DNA of 64,000 nt from Lineus longissimus (lineage: Eukaryota; Nemertea; Pilidiophora; Heteronemertea; Lineidae): assembly GCF_910592395.1 (NCBI RefSeq), contig NC_088311.1, forward strand, positions 5,086,501 through 5,150,500. The letters run 5' to 3'. Below the pieces are notes generated by a model. It was not told where the DNA came from and did no database searches. It saw only the letters and a program-made list of their open reading frames with translations. A program made the translations under genes and the position numbers. Shown here piece after piece: positions 1 through 10,901 of this stretch. Each line of letters begins with the position of its first letter. The first letter of the stretch is position 1.

Positions 1-79
1 CTAAAAAATAAGTTGATAAGATAAATTATGGTGTTTGCTTTCGAAGAACGATTTGACCGACTGCCTTCCACCAAGCAAC

Positions 80-185
80 ATGTCTTGGCTGCGACTTCTT
101 CCTCTTGTGTTAGTCATCGTCTGGGATCACCAACTGGTTGAGGCCTTTCTCAATAGCAATGGACATCTTGAGTTGATCGGCTCTG
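80..185 (+). CDS. Stray signal-peptide first exon, copy 1 (lipase type)
   Basis: The exon starts at ATG 80 and encodes a short N-terminus with a hydrophobic core (LRLLPLVLVIVW) followed by LVEA, a likely signal-peptide cleavage region. A donor GT lies at 186-187 and leaves the reading frame in phase 1, the same phase as the true first exon of the lipase gene at 2449. No following coding exon of its own is visible before the next copy, so it is either an alternative first exon of the downstream lipase or a leftover of a tandem duplication. A second possible donor (gtatgt at 326) would give a longer exon in phase 0. The lipase link rests on position, phase and the LVEA-type ending, not on an alignment. 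Confidence 0.5.
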
Positions 186-1055
186 GTAAGCCTATTCTTG
201 ACCAAATCAATAGCGTTTTAAACCTGCTTTCTTGTATTATCATAAAAAATCCAACGCTTGTAGAACTTGCAGCAAAACTACACCGCCGCAACCCCCCTTC
301 GAGCGACAAAGTACGAACTACGAAGGTATGTTGTGTCATCAATCATCCTGACGATCAGTGATTATAAATATACTCCGCCTCTCGATATTTCCATTTTTTA
401 TATTTCAATATAACATTTCAAGTTGTGTATACGATGTAAGAGTATCAAAAACCTGTATCTCAGGATGGTCATCAATAGTCCTGTGTGCTTATTCATTTTA
501 CACGCCACTTCGTCGTCCGTAGCTTTTCAAGAGTTGTGCAACCTGCCTATCATATACTGTCTCTAAAGGAACAATCGTTTGAGTAAAATGTCTCGCAAAT
601 TTGGGACTGTAGTTCAAAGTTTGGAAGTCGTCTGACACCCCTCTATATGATAGTAGATACGGGCGCATGGAATGAACTGCGCTGGAGACGGTCCAAAGGC
701 AGAGCCAAAATGCGCGCGCGAGCCTCGTTCGGTTTGGCTGCGCCCGAGGATTCTCAGTTTAGCACTGACACTAACGAAGGAGATGCGAGAAGTAGGCATG
801 GCAGGTATCAGCCGATAGTTCACGCGATCATGCAAAGACCAATCATCAAATAATGATACGATTGTACCTCCAACATTTGGTAGGCGTCATTAATCCTGAG
901 TGCAACAATTACGACCTCCTTAAAGATCCTTATCAATTTTTTACGAGTTGTGATGGCCGTTTCCGATACCGGTACTAGAAGAAGATAAGTATATACGTGT
1001 AGTGTCCACATACACGATGATTTTTTTGAACGAGAGTACCTGGTAAGACAACATG

Positions 1056-1125
1056 ATGTCCTCGTTGGAACTTGTTATACTGGTTGTGCTACACCCTCTT
1101 GTCTTATCCCCTGGTTGAAGCTGGG
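1056..1125 (+). pseudogene. Broken signal-peptide exon, copy 2
   Basis: This segment resembles the exon at 1900 in both coding and 5' flanking sequence (shared gagtac...ATGTCCTCG context and the LVEAG ending). From ATG 1056 the frame meets a TGA inside the segment that corresponds to LVEAG in the intact copy. The LVEAG frame begins at 1111, one base out of register with the ATG, so a small indel has shifted it. It reads as a decayed duplicate of the exon at 1900-2038. Confidence 0.55.
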
Positions 1126-1899
1126 TCATTCATGCCCGATTCAACTGAGAAACATGAGCTGCAACATGTCTTCTTCGATCTTACAAATCTATCCCAGGAC
1201 AAAACATTTGGTTGTGACTTGTTTGCGTCTTCTGTGCAATGGCCGATGTCGCGTTGCTATGATTTGACAAGCCAGGGTGTCCTCGGAGCAATGTTCAAAT
1301 ACTGCTCTCCTGTATGTGGTTTGACAACGTGGTTGTGACTATCTTTTGAGCAGTGCTGACTTTGTGCTGGTTGTGACCGCCATTTGAATCGTGCCGCGGT
1401 GATGGTTTTCGGAGGACTGGTGGAAATCACAACAAAACAAAAATAAGCTGTGATGAAGAAGACGCCATTTCGTTGTGCTAGTCACCAGGGAATGACAAGC
1501 TAGCTGAGGAGACCACCACTAATTTGAATTGTTAATCGCGTCCTCTAGAACTTGCAAACATCATTCCATACGACCTTCCGCTTGCCTTCCTGTCACTTTC
1601 CCGGAACCCGAGTAAACATCCGCACACTGCTCGCGTTTGTGGAGAATGTGTCGATTTTCTGGCAAAATGGTGTTAAAGCTAAAAGTTTGATAACAACGTA
1701 CTGTTGTTTCCGGTGAAGTTTATCATTTGGTGTTTCCTTCTTGAGGCACATCATCAACTTTAAACTACATCACCAAGATCGTTATCAAAGGTTTGACCTG
1801 TTTCGAATAATATTATCTTGATGACAATGAAGATAACAAATCAAGTGAAGCCTTCCGGGAGAATCATTCGATTTCGGACGCGAGTACTTACCAGACATC

Positions 1900-2038
1900 A
1901 TGTCCTCGCTGGGCGTTCTTACTTTAGTGGTTCTAACTCACTTTTTGTCTCACTCACTGGTTGAGGCTGGGGTGATTGGCAATGTAATAAATACGGGTTT
2001 AAATCTGCTTCAAAAAGAAAAAGAGCTCGCCATCTCTG
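1900..2038 (+). CDS. Stray signal-peptide first exon, copy 3 (lipase type)
   Basis: ATG 1900 opens a frame encoding a hydrophobic leader (LGVLTLVVLTHFL) then LVEAG and about 23 further residues. It ends at a strong donor (gtaagt at 2039) in phase 1. That phase fits exon 2 of the lipase gene at 2876, so splicing from here would keep the lipase frame and give a different secreted N-terminus. No separate downstream exons are seen between it and the lipase start at 2449. It may be an alternative promoter/first exon or a fossil of a lost paralogue. Confidence 0.55.
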
Positions 2039-2448
2039 GTAAGTCTTTTCCAAAATTCATTACTGTTAGAAGGTCGATCCGGCATCAGTCACAAGCTACC
2101 CACGTCACGTTTTCACTTGGGGTTGTTTTGCTTTTCCTTGCATAGGGACGTGACAATTTTATATTACGCCGAGGGCGAAATCTCTATGCCAATAACTCAA
2201 CTGGCACCTAACCGCAGTGGCATGTCCAGGATAGCTGACACAAACATTTATAGGTTGTAAGAGGTGTGTTTTTTTCGTTTGATTTGAAATAATCGAACAA
2301 ATTTAATTTAACTTTATATAATCAATGTTTTCCACTCCTGTCTTATCGAATCACAGAAATGAAGTAATGAAATAACTAATGATAAAAAACTGATAATAAT
2401 TTCGAAAAATCAGGGTATGAATATAATGTATGGCTTGTTAGCTCTGAA

Positions 2449-5400
2449 ATGTGGCAACTAACCGGACTCCTTCTCGGTCTATTTGTTGGATTCTGTGTCT
2501 CTTCCCCGGTTGAGGTGGGGGAAAATGGACCAGCGGATGAAACACGTAAGTAGGACACTAAAAATTGGCCTGGATTGGTTTTCGTGTAGTATCGAGTATG
2601 TATGAAGGTATTATAAAGGTCTTTATACGTACTTGCTTGTATTCTAGATATTGTTTTCCAACGGGTTAAAGACACCGCCTACTGGGACTTACCGCTAGTA
2701 GGCGCCTTAGTGCGGTGCCTTCAACCAATCAGACGTCTGCAAGTTCGCCTTGCCAAAATAACCGCGATGTGTTGCTCGCGGCCTACGACTGACTCCGGAT
2801 GTTGCGAGAGTGCCTGATTTATTTTGAGAGTGAATTTCGGGCTTGTATAATCGTCTGGCGTCGGGTATTTTACAGGTCTGATCCCAGTGACGAAATGCTA
2901 CGGTGTATTGGGGTGTATGAGTACGGGAGGTGTCTTCTCCGACCTCTCTCATCGCCCCCTGCAGCTCCTTCCCCTGGACAGAGACAAAATCCAGACCACT
3001 TTCCACCTCTTCACGAAAAGAAACCACCAGTCTGAGCAGATCCTCGTGGCTGATAACAATGTCACCATCACGAACTCCATGTTCGACCCAACGAAAGAAA
3101 CTAAAGTGATAGTCCATGGGTTTATAGACAACGGAAGATTACCATGGGTGTTGGTAAGTCATGAATTGAAGTTGTTGGCTGAAGGATACTCAAAAACTTA
3201 TCATTACTTCGTTTTCATGTGTCTTCCCTTCAGCAATCGATCCTTTCCATGGGTCTACCCTTTAGAGTAAGCAACAGTCTCTGTCATGAAGAAAATTATA
3301 CCCACCGAGTCATTGACCCCTAGCCCTGATGAGAAAGACACGGGTGTTTAATCAAAAGATAACCTGTATGGGAACAAAGCACCTGCATGCCTCAAAGTGG
3401 CCCTCAACCAGAAAATGATACGATTCTTGAGTCAATGACCTGATATCCCCAATAAGCGAATTCGCCATGATGTGTTGCGTTTTTTATACTCTGCGGAAAA
3501 AACCAAAGCCGAGACCTGGGCTTTCAGTTCGGGTAAATGCTTTTTAGCAACGCATGTTTATACATGTTGCATTGTCGGACAAACGCGCATTTTTTTGCTC
3601 ATGTCATTTTGACATTTTCAGAAAATAAAGGACGAGTACCTGAAAAAGGATGATTATAACGTGATCGTCGTTGACTGGGGCAAGGGTTCAATGTTCCCTT
3701 ACACCCAAGCCACAGCTAACACCAGACTGGTCGGGGCAGAGATCGCATACCTTATTCAAACCATGCAGGTGAGCTGAGAATTTCTCGAACCACGATCGTT
3801 TTTATAATGGATGCGTCAGATCAAGATGAAATAGCTGAGGGTCCAATCATAGCTGTTAATCTGGCGTTCGAAGTAGATGCTGCTGCTCAGTTATCCATTT
3901 AGATAATTATTCCTTCCGTCTTTGAGGCTGTGCCACGCCCATTGATGTGGTGTATTCGGATGTGCGTGGCACAAGGGCGGTGACAGAGAAGACAGCGAGC
4001 ATTATGTCAGTGAAAATAGCACTGAGCGGCGGTGGAATTTTCGGTCCAGTCCGTCACCGCCTTTTGGGTGTAATGTTGCTTATATTTACCTCAATCCTGA
4101 CCAAGCGACTAATCATATACTGCATCCATCTCGACTTAGCTGTACCTTCTCTTTCATTGATACAGACCGTGGTAGCTGCAGTTCCCGAGCTATTCCACAT
4201 CATCGGTCACAGTCTTGGTGCACACATTGCTGGCTATGCCGGCGAGCGGCTCAGGTTCCTCGGAAGAATCACAGGTAAAACCGGAGGCTTTGAGTGCGAA
4301 CATGTATCTCGCGACATGTAGCCTGAAATGAATTGGCTGGACTGAAATGAAAATGAATTGGTTGGTGGCAATGTTGGTGAAACAGTAGACCCATCAGTTT
4401 AATTTTCGGTCCCCTAATAGCGAAATCTTAAGACCTCGGATGAGATGCAAGCGCTCAACGACAAGAGAGTTTCAAATGTATCCCAAAAGTGTTCCTCTCC
4501 CAGCTTTCTGGTTGTGACTTTGTCCTCAAAGGGCGATATAGGATGATCTGAAATCATAATCCCTATGCAACAATGTCAATTTAAGTATGATTTGTTATGG
4601 GTTTTCATCGCATCAGGATAATGCTTTGCTTTCCTGGGCGTATTATTGAAGGGTCAGTTCAGAAGCATGCAGGTTCATTTTTACAACCTCCAACACTTTA
4701 AGGCATGGTGAGACACTAAATGATATTTTCTCGGGTAAAACTACTTTAATTCTTTCAGCCCTGGACCCTGCTGACCCATACTTCTCCGGCACAGACATTG
4801 CTGTCCGTCTAGACCCCTCAGATGCACTCTTCGTTGATGTCATACACACGGATGCGGAACCCTTCATCGCCATCCTAACCAATGAAGGTGGTAAGTATCC
4901 GACTATCTTTTTCTCTGAGAACCTGATACCGTATTCAAGATACCTGTATTGGTTGTCTGACCAAACACCGCGATATGTGTTTGGTGAGACAACCAATACC
5001 GAGATAGGTATCAATTTCTATTCTCAAAAAACCTCAAGGTTGAATGTTTTAGGCATATACAGAGCATCTGCTTTTGACAAATTTTATACCAACCAAGAGG
5101 TTATGGTTGTCTCACCAAAACATTTGTGGTAAAAACGAGGCTAATACGTAATCCATTATTATCACTTACATGTAGGACAGATCTTGAGGATTGAGAAGTG
5201 CAACTTGTCAGCCAATTGTCTAATGCTTTCCATCCAGGATTTGGAATGAGGAGTCCAACTGGACACGTAGATTTCTACCCAAATGGCGGTTTGACCCAGC
5301 CTGGCTGTGACAATGATGTTACAGCAATATTGATAGAAGGGCTGTACGAAGGTGGGTGAAAACGCTAGTTGATCGGATCCGAATTCGACCAAAATGCAAT

Positions 5401-7380
5401 AATAATAATACTACTAATCATAGGAAGCTCGGGCTGCATTCTAGCGGGCGGAACATAAATCCCTGTCTCCACATGTTAAGTATATACCATCTTGAGAATG
5501 TACGTCGAAGGAAAGACGGTAACATGTACACAGAATATGCACTCTATTTCATTCTTATCGAAGGGTGTGAGCTGGCTACAAAAACCATGTACATTACACC
5601 TTCCGTTGAGAGCCGAAATATCTTTCAGGTGGCAAACGGTTCGTTGCTTGTGATCATCTCCGCGCTTACGAATTCTTCACCGACTCCATCAACAACATCT
5701 GCAAATACAAGGCTTATCCCTGCAAGAGTGACGAAGATTTCAAGGTATACCAGTCCCTCTAAAATTACGACTATGTCATTTTCATACATAATTCACACAC
5801 ATTCACACCCAGTGAGAATTTATCTTTCAGCAAAATTATCAAATATGCCACCTCCTTCTCCTTCAATGTTCCCCTCCACAAAACTGATGTTGACGATCAA
5901 TAGGAGAACGCTCTTGGAACTTTACTAATTTCATGGTATTCCCTATAGGCGGGACGTTGCACCAGATGTAACAGCACTGTGAGTGGATGTTCATATATGG
6001 GTGAGGATGCCATCAGGAGCAGACCCCCGCCAGGGCAGGAGAAGATCACATACTACCTCGAGACCGGCGGAGACGCGCCGCTCTTCTGCCGTAAGTAATT
6101 GCTGCTGAGTTTGGTGCAAATGACACCAAGCTTATTGAATATGCTAATTTCGAATTACAATCAATAACATCAATAGTTGTACATCCAACATTGGGGCATT
6201 ATACTAATGCTCCACCCGTAGGCCTACTTCTACGCAACATTTCAATAACCATTTCTTCTACTTCAGGTTATGAGGTATTTGTCCGTGTACAGCTGAGCAC
6301 CGATGCCTCGAAGGAGCGAGGGAAGCTTCGCGTAAATGTGAAAGGATCAAATGGAATCGACACTGGAATGACACTACTCCATACTGATGCGTAAGTAAAG
6401 GAAGTCTGTCTTGCAATTAACTTGTTAAAGGGGCATTATGTACTGTCGTGGTATGGTTGTGTCAACACTGGCAGATGGCGGCGCAGCATACTTTATAATC
6501 TAGCCTGCATTCCTGCTTTTATCGTAATCTCAGGTTTTCTACAGTCACAAACACTCGGGAAGAATCTGCCGGTGCCCCTGGTGGTGGAGAGGAGACTTAC
6601 CAGTCCCTTTCAACGGGTGCGGTATCACGTAATACGTTACTGTACACCATGACGGCTGTTTGCTGTTCCAATTTCACCGTCTCTACAAGCTTGTCCTCTT
6701 TGACACGAATGCAGGTCGTCTTTTTTGTGCAATGCATGGAAAGAGACGCCAAGTTTATTTTTATTCACCGGTACTTTTTACCAGCAACCAAGACTTTTCC
6801 CCGGGAACGAGCTACTTCTTCGTGATTAAGAGCAGGGCGGACATAGGCAAGCCTTCGGAGGTGCAGTTGATGTGGGAGCACAACCCCTCCTGGCTGAAGC
6901 CTTGGCAGTGGGGACCCCTTTACAACGCCAAGCTCAACATTGATAAGATAACAGTAGTCGACGGAGAAAGTCAACAAACGTAAGTCATCAGACTCCATGG
7001 GTTTACAACAAGCTATCGTGTTTCTCACGCACTTGCCCTGTCCATGCCGAAAGGTCTATCGTGGCATTACATAGCAGATCATTCAGCGGGTCTCGAATCA
7101 AAGATTCCCACACCATCCCTCGAAGAACTCATAAATTTCTAAATTTGTTGAATTCGGTGTCGAGAGATGACACCGTGCCGTGTGCTGTCACTCGTCCTAG
7201 GCCTATTAGCTCCCCAAAATTGAAAATGAAGTCGCTCTAATGTACATGTACGTTCCCCAGAACTTTTTCACGACTGTGTACAAAATATGCTGGGTTTTTT
7301 TCAGATCGGAGTTGTGCTATCCCTTAACCATAGACGATGGTACTCAAGTCTCTTTTGATGAAGTATCCTGCCTCCACTAA
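2449..7380 (+). CDS. Pancreatic-type triacylglycerol lipase, secreted, 12 exons
   Basis: Exons: 2449-2545, 2876-3153, 3622-3768, 4166-4274, 4759-4890, 5238-5351, 5629-5744, 5949-6090, 6267-6390, 6534-6616, 6715-6979, 7305-7380. All junctions agree in phase and give 560 residues, a length like vertebrate pancreatic lipases. The protein has a signal peptide (about 1-20), an alpha/beta-hydrolase lipase domain and a C-terminal PLAT domain (about residue 378 on). The catalytic triad is visible: Ser190 in GHSLG, Asp213 in LDPAD, His302 in CDHLRAY. The Cys-to-Cys lid before CDHL has 23 residues, about full length, which favours a true triglyceride lipase over a short-lid phospholipase. By family knowledge it hydrolyses dietary lipid esters in the gut lumen. 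The exon 10/11 junction (6616/6715) is the least certain: it was chosen by phase, and exon 11 could begin closer to 6770. Colipase dependence cannot be judged. Confidence 0.94.
4939..5012. repeat. Intronic hairpin (imperfect palindrome)
   Basis: Inside lipase intron 5, a 22-base arm (4947-4968) pairs with 4977-4998 with one mismatch around an 8-base loop. Outer arms (gatacct at 4939, aggtatc at 5006) extend it. It looks like the remains of a small foldback element and has no evident coding role. Confidence 0.7.
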
Positions 7381-7430
7381 GAAGGGTTTCGGTTCTATCT
7401 CGATTTAATGTAGATAATGACATTAAATGA

Positions 7431-7436
7431 AATAAA
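7431..7436 (+). terminator. Poly(A) signal of the lipase gene
   Basis: Canonical AATAAA 51 bases after the lipase stop codon, in a short AT-rich 3'UTR. Confidence 0.75.
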
Positions 7437-7452
7437 AATTGTACAAATTTTT

Positions 7453-7900
7453 TCCTGTCAAAGTTTGAAATGGAAGTTGGGATGACGACACGTCCTGTTG
7501 AAGTTTGAGATGAGAAGTTGCATGTATAAGGATGTCAACTCGACATGTTAATGTCTCGAGATGGGAAGTAATGGTATCGACTCGTCCTGTTGATGTTTGA
7601 GATGGGAAGTTAGGGTGTCCTCGTCTTGACAATATTTGAGGTGATGTTCACCTCCTGCTACGTTTGGGACGGGAGCTTGTCCTGTTGATATTTGGGGTGT
7701 TGTCGGAGGGTGTACTCCTACTGGTCTAATAGGATGCGACCGAAGGTTGTGCTTGTCCTGGTATTGTTTGGGAAGGGACTCAGTGGCGCAATCGCCTAGA
7801 TGATTACTTGGATGGACCATAGGCAGCCCTTGTCCTGTTTACATTTGGGATGGGACCTTTGCATGACTAACTTCCCATTGATTTTGAGTGGGGAACTAGC
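7453..7900. repeat. Degenerate repeat with core TCCTGTTGAtgTTTGAGATGGGAAG
   Basis: About ten diverged copies of a core reading roughly tcctgtt-a-tttgagatggga recur at irregular spacing of about 30-75 bases (for example near 7493, 7586, 7651, 7680, 7757 and 7830). The open frames seen in it are by-products of the repeat. It separates the lipase from the nanos 3' region. Confidence 0.65.
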
Positions 7901-8077
7901 CTACCGTACAATGACAACGCAGGTACAATGTATCGTTAAAACATTATTTTATTGTATTCTAATCCTGATTTATCAAGAAAATTACATGGCGTCACACTAA
8001 TCACATAGGTGCCTAACTCATTTTTTGTACTTTTGAGAAAATCAAAGAAAACCTATTCAAATTTTCAAAAACTTGTG

Positions 8078-8083
8078 TTTATT
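8078..8083 (-). terminator. Candidate poly(A) signal for nanos
   Basis: AATAAA on the minus strand, about 1.8 kb beyond the nanos stop. It is one of several candidates; another is at 7948-7953. Confidence 0.35.
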
Positions 8084-8328
8084 TTCAAATAACCTTACAA
8101 AATTATTTAATAACAGTACAATAATAATACAATAACTGATTTTGCCTAATGTGGCTTACATATAGTCTAGATTGTGTGGCTTTCGATGGGGAGCCGTTTC
8201 TGTAAAAAATCTCAATTTGGCAAAAAAGTGAGTTTATAAGGCACTTATGTTATTTGTGTGACAGTGAGATATGCTGGTGCCTGCACAACATATCAATTAC
8301 TAGTAACAAAAGATAATATCAACATAAT

Positions 8329-8336
8329 TATATACA
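8329..8336 (-). promoter_or_regulatory. Pumilio-response element UGUAUAUA, site 1
   Basis: The minus strand reads TGTATATA, matching the PUF-protein consensus UGUAnAUA, within the inferred nanos 3'UTR. It would matter only if this DNA is transcribed with nanos. Confidence 0.35.
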
Positions 8337-9067
8337 TGACATACAGTACATAGTGCAATTACACACGAAAATGAATTTGGATTCACTATTTGTGATTAGG
8401 TCTCTTGTAGACCTCTTAACTGGTGAGACTGACACATTCAAAATATCGATTGCCAGTATCATGAAAGACTAAACAACAAAGATGATGGGTTGTGCAGCTT
8501 TGGCCACCACCAAACGTGAGCTTTACAATGTTTACTTTGACAGCAAATCAAACCTGAAACTTATACTAACATATTCAAACATCACTTGGAATTCTCTAAC
8601 TGGCAATTTTTTTTATGTTACATAAATTAAAAGTCACCTAAGTATTTGGAATCACAAAACACCGATTATAAAAAGTAACTAAAAACTTAAATGCAAAGGA
8701 AATCTTAGTTCATATACTTACTCATTTCATGAAAGAATGAATCCATTACATGTACATGTATATGCATAAAACACCTCAGATAAACAATGACAATGTTGTG
8801 TGCTATAGGGCTATATCAAAAATAAAACTATTTTTAATCATAGTCATTATGATTCGAACCATAAAATAGCTTAGAAACACAAGAAAAATAAAGTAGGGAC
8901 ACTATCTTTGTCCACCAACCTGATCAAATACATGACAACATGAGACAATAAAATTTAGTCAAAACTCAATCCAAATAAACTTGTTAACATTGCGTATTTC
9001 AATGCAAAATTTAAAGCAAAATGTAACATCTTGTTACAACGACAATCAATGACATTTAGGTTGTTAT

Positions 9068-9075
9068 TATATACA
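9068..9075 (-). promoter_or_regulatory. Pumilio-response element UGUAUAUA, site 2
   Basis: Second exact minus-strand TGTATATA, about 800 bases after the nanos stop codon and inside the inferred 3'UTR. Confidence 0.35.
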
Positions 9076-9878
9076 CACTACCAGTTTGCATTTTCAAATT
9101 TTCTCACCATTTACACAGGAGTTGGGGACGATGACTGAAGAACTGTGGAGCAATTGATTTTTAAGTCTCAAGCTGAAGTACCCACATTACTTGGACAAAA
9201 CATTAAAGAATATTTCAATAGGTACAACTATAAGCTAATCAGTTCTGCCAAGGAACTGCTATAAAATTCTTTTAAAAATCATATCAGAACATAAGTAGTT
9301 CATTCAATCAATCTATCGTTACATGTCATGATATGTAACATTACAATGTTGTATACTATAAAAGTTTGAAAAATAATAGTTTTTAAGATGTGTTGACAGC
9401 CACTTTACAATTCTACATGTATAGTCCTGGACAATATCAATTTTTTTTTACCAAATTTGTTTTTACCCTCATGCCTTGCATTGACCCATGATAACCACCA
9501 GCAACTGTGACAATCGAGTTTCTTTTTACTTCTGGTTGTTGTGACGGCATCCGCTTGTCAATCGCGGTAGGGAGTCTGAAAATTAAAGGACAAAACTGAT
9601 GAGAATACTTGAATAAATCATTGACATTGAGTAGGACTGTCGTCGACCAGGCTAGAACAAGCCATGAAGTCGAAGGGACAAGGAAAGCAAGTACTTGGAA
9701 GGCTACTACTACTATAGCCTTTCTATAGGCCAATTAATAGCTTTCGAGACCTCTATGGAGTTAGCCTTTTCAAAATGTTGTAACCCCATACAGACCCCTG
9801 GTTCATTACTGAGCATCTATAAGAGGTTCAAGACAGTACAATGTAGGCTAACGGAATGAAAAATATCCTCACCAACTA

Positions 9879-10733
9879 CTATTTCCCGCTTTTTTTGGTC
9901 GCTTGAGGTTGTTGGGCAGTTTGGGGGCTCCTGGTTGCGATGTGCTGGTAGCTTATTCCCGAGTTTATCATGTTCTGTAAGCTCGCTAAAGTTTCCGCCG
10001 AGACGCACGATACGGGAATAGGAACCAAACGAATTTGGGTTGGGGGCTGAACCTGCGCCATCGCGGTCGAGCTCGACGTCATCGGTGAAGCCTCTGCTCC
10101 TCCGTCCGGCATCAGCGTGGTCATGGTATCCCCATGGTCGAGTTCATGGAGTTGCGGCATCGTGGGGAGTTTCTTTGCAGTCTTTTTCCCACTTTTCTTC
10201 TCATCAGTTGACTTTCCACAAGGACAGTAACTTATTGTATGAGCGTTGTCTCCAGTACTCTTACAAATAGGGCAGACGTAACGACGTAATACTGGGCAAG
10301 TTATTTTTCCATTATTATCCCGCAGCCCGTGGCTGCGGTAGACTGCAGAACTTTCGCCGTTATTTCTACAAAAAGGACAGAGAATATCCCGTACCTTTTT
10401 TGTTTTGGTCATCAAAGTTTTCCCCGCGATGTCACTTTCGGGAATTTCATTACTTTCAACGCCATTACGCATGAATTCCTCCATAGGAGTAGAAATGGGT
10501 GGTCGACAATCAAAAGCTGTATCGAGAAACCTGAGAACACTAAACGGAAAGTTCATGAATTCGGATTCAAAAGGCGGCATTCCTCGTGCTTGAGCTGGAT
10601 TTTCGGGTCCACTTTGCGCCGATTCCGATGACCAGTTACTGCCGGCACTGGCCGATCCTCCCGAATTATGAGGCTGCCTGTAACTCCAGAATCGCGACAA
10701 AAAGTCGTCACTGATATCGAAAGGACTGGACAT
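9879..10733 (-). CDS. nanos: Nanos-type translational repressor (intronless)
   Basis: A single 284-residue open frame starts at ATG 10733 and stops with TAG at 9879-9881. About residues 115-168 form the nanos zinc-finger domain. The first CCHC knuckle is CPFC...SHGL...ITC and the second is CPIC...NAHTISYC, with the diagnostic signatures CRNNGES, CPVLR and GDNAHTI. All eight zinc ligands are present. Nanos proteins act with Pumilio and recruit the CCR4-NOT deadenylase to silence mRNAs, mainly in germline and stem cells. The N-terminal 100 residues are low-complexity (Ser, Pro, Asn) and hold PFDISDDFLSRFW, which could serve as a short NOT1-binding motif, but I cannot confirm that. The C-terminal tail is Lys- then Gln/Thr-rich. 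The lack of introns is common in this family. Confidence 0.95.
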   Translation of the reverse strand: MSSPFDISDDFLSRFWSYRQPHNSGGSASAGSNWSSESAQSGPENPAQARGMPPFESEFMNFPFSVLRFLDTAFDCRPPISTPMEEFMRNGVESNEIPESDIAGKTLMTKTKKVRDILCPFCRNNGESSAVYRSHGLRDNNGKITCPVLRRYVCPICKSTGDNAHTISYCPCGKSTDEKKSGKKTAKKLPTMPQLHELDHGDTMTTLMPDGGAEASPMTSSSTAMAQVQPPTQIRLVPIPVSCVSAETLASLQNMINSGISYQHIATRSPQTAQQPQATKKSGK

Positions 10734-10867
10734 CTTTTGATTAATAGTTTTCTTTCACTTCCAAAGTCAATCCCGAGATACGTTTTCTGTTAGTTCCTGA
10801 GCATGAGCATGAATGATTCTGAAGCTACGCGATGTAAACTATTTTGTCAATGAATTTCCATTTTCCA

Positions 10868-10901
10868 CCAATCAAAAAGCGCAGGATTTACTCCGACCAA
10901 T
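10868..10901. promoter_or_regulatory. Paired CCAAT boxes upstream of nanos
   Basis: Two CCAAT pentamers (10868-10872 and 10897-10901), 29 bases apart, lie about 135-170 bases upstream of the nanos ATG. NF-Y-type boxes work in either orientation. No TATA box is clear in the minus direction. Confidence 0.35.

Larger units (their letters stand above)
7906..9878 (-). other. AT-rich region, probable nanos 3'UTR and flank
   Basis: No coding frame with a family signature is seen. The region lies directly downstream of nanos on the minus strand, is AT-rich, and carries minus-strand poly(A) signals at 8078-8083 and 7948-7953. It also has two exact Pumilio-type octamers. A long 3'UTR of about 1.8 kb is inferred, not shown; the UTR may also be spliced or shorter. 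Confidence 0.45.

Noticed and set aside
5356-5928. 190-codon plus-strand open frame
   Set aside because: It overlaps lipase exon 7 in another frame and otherwise reads intron; composition is low-complexity and the lipase exon explains the coding signal.
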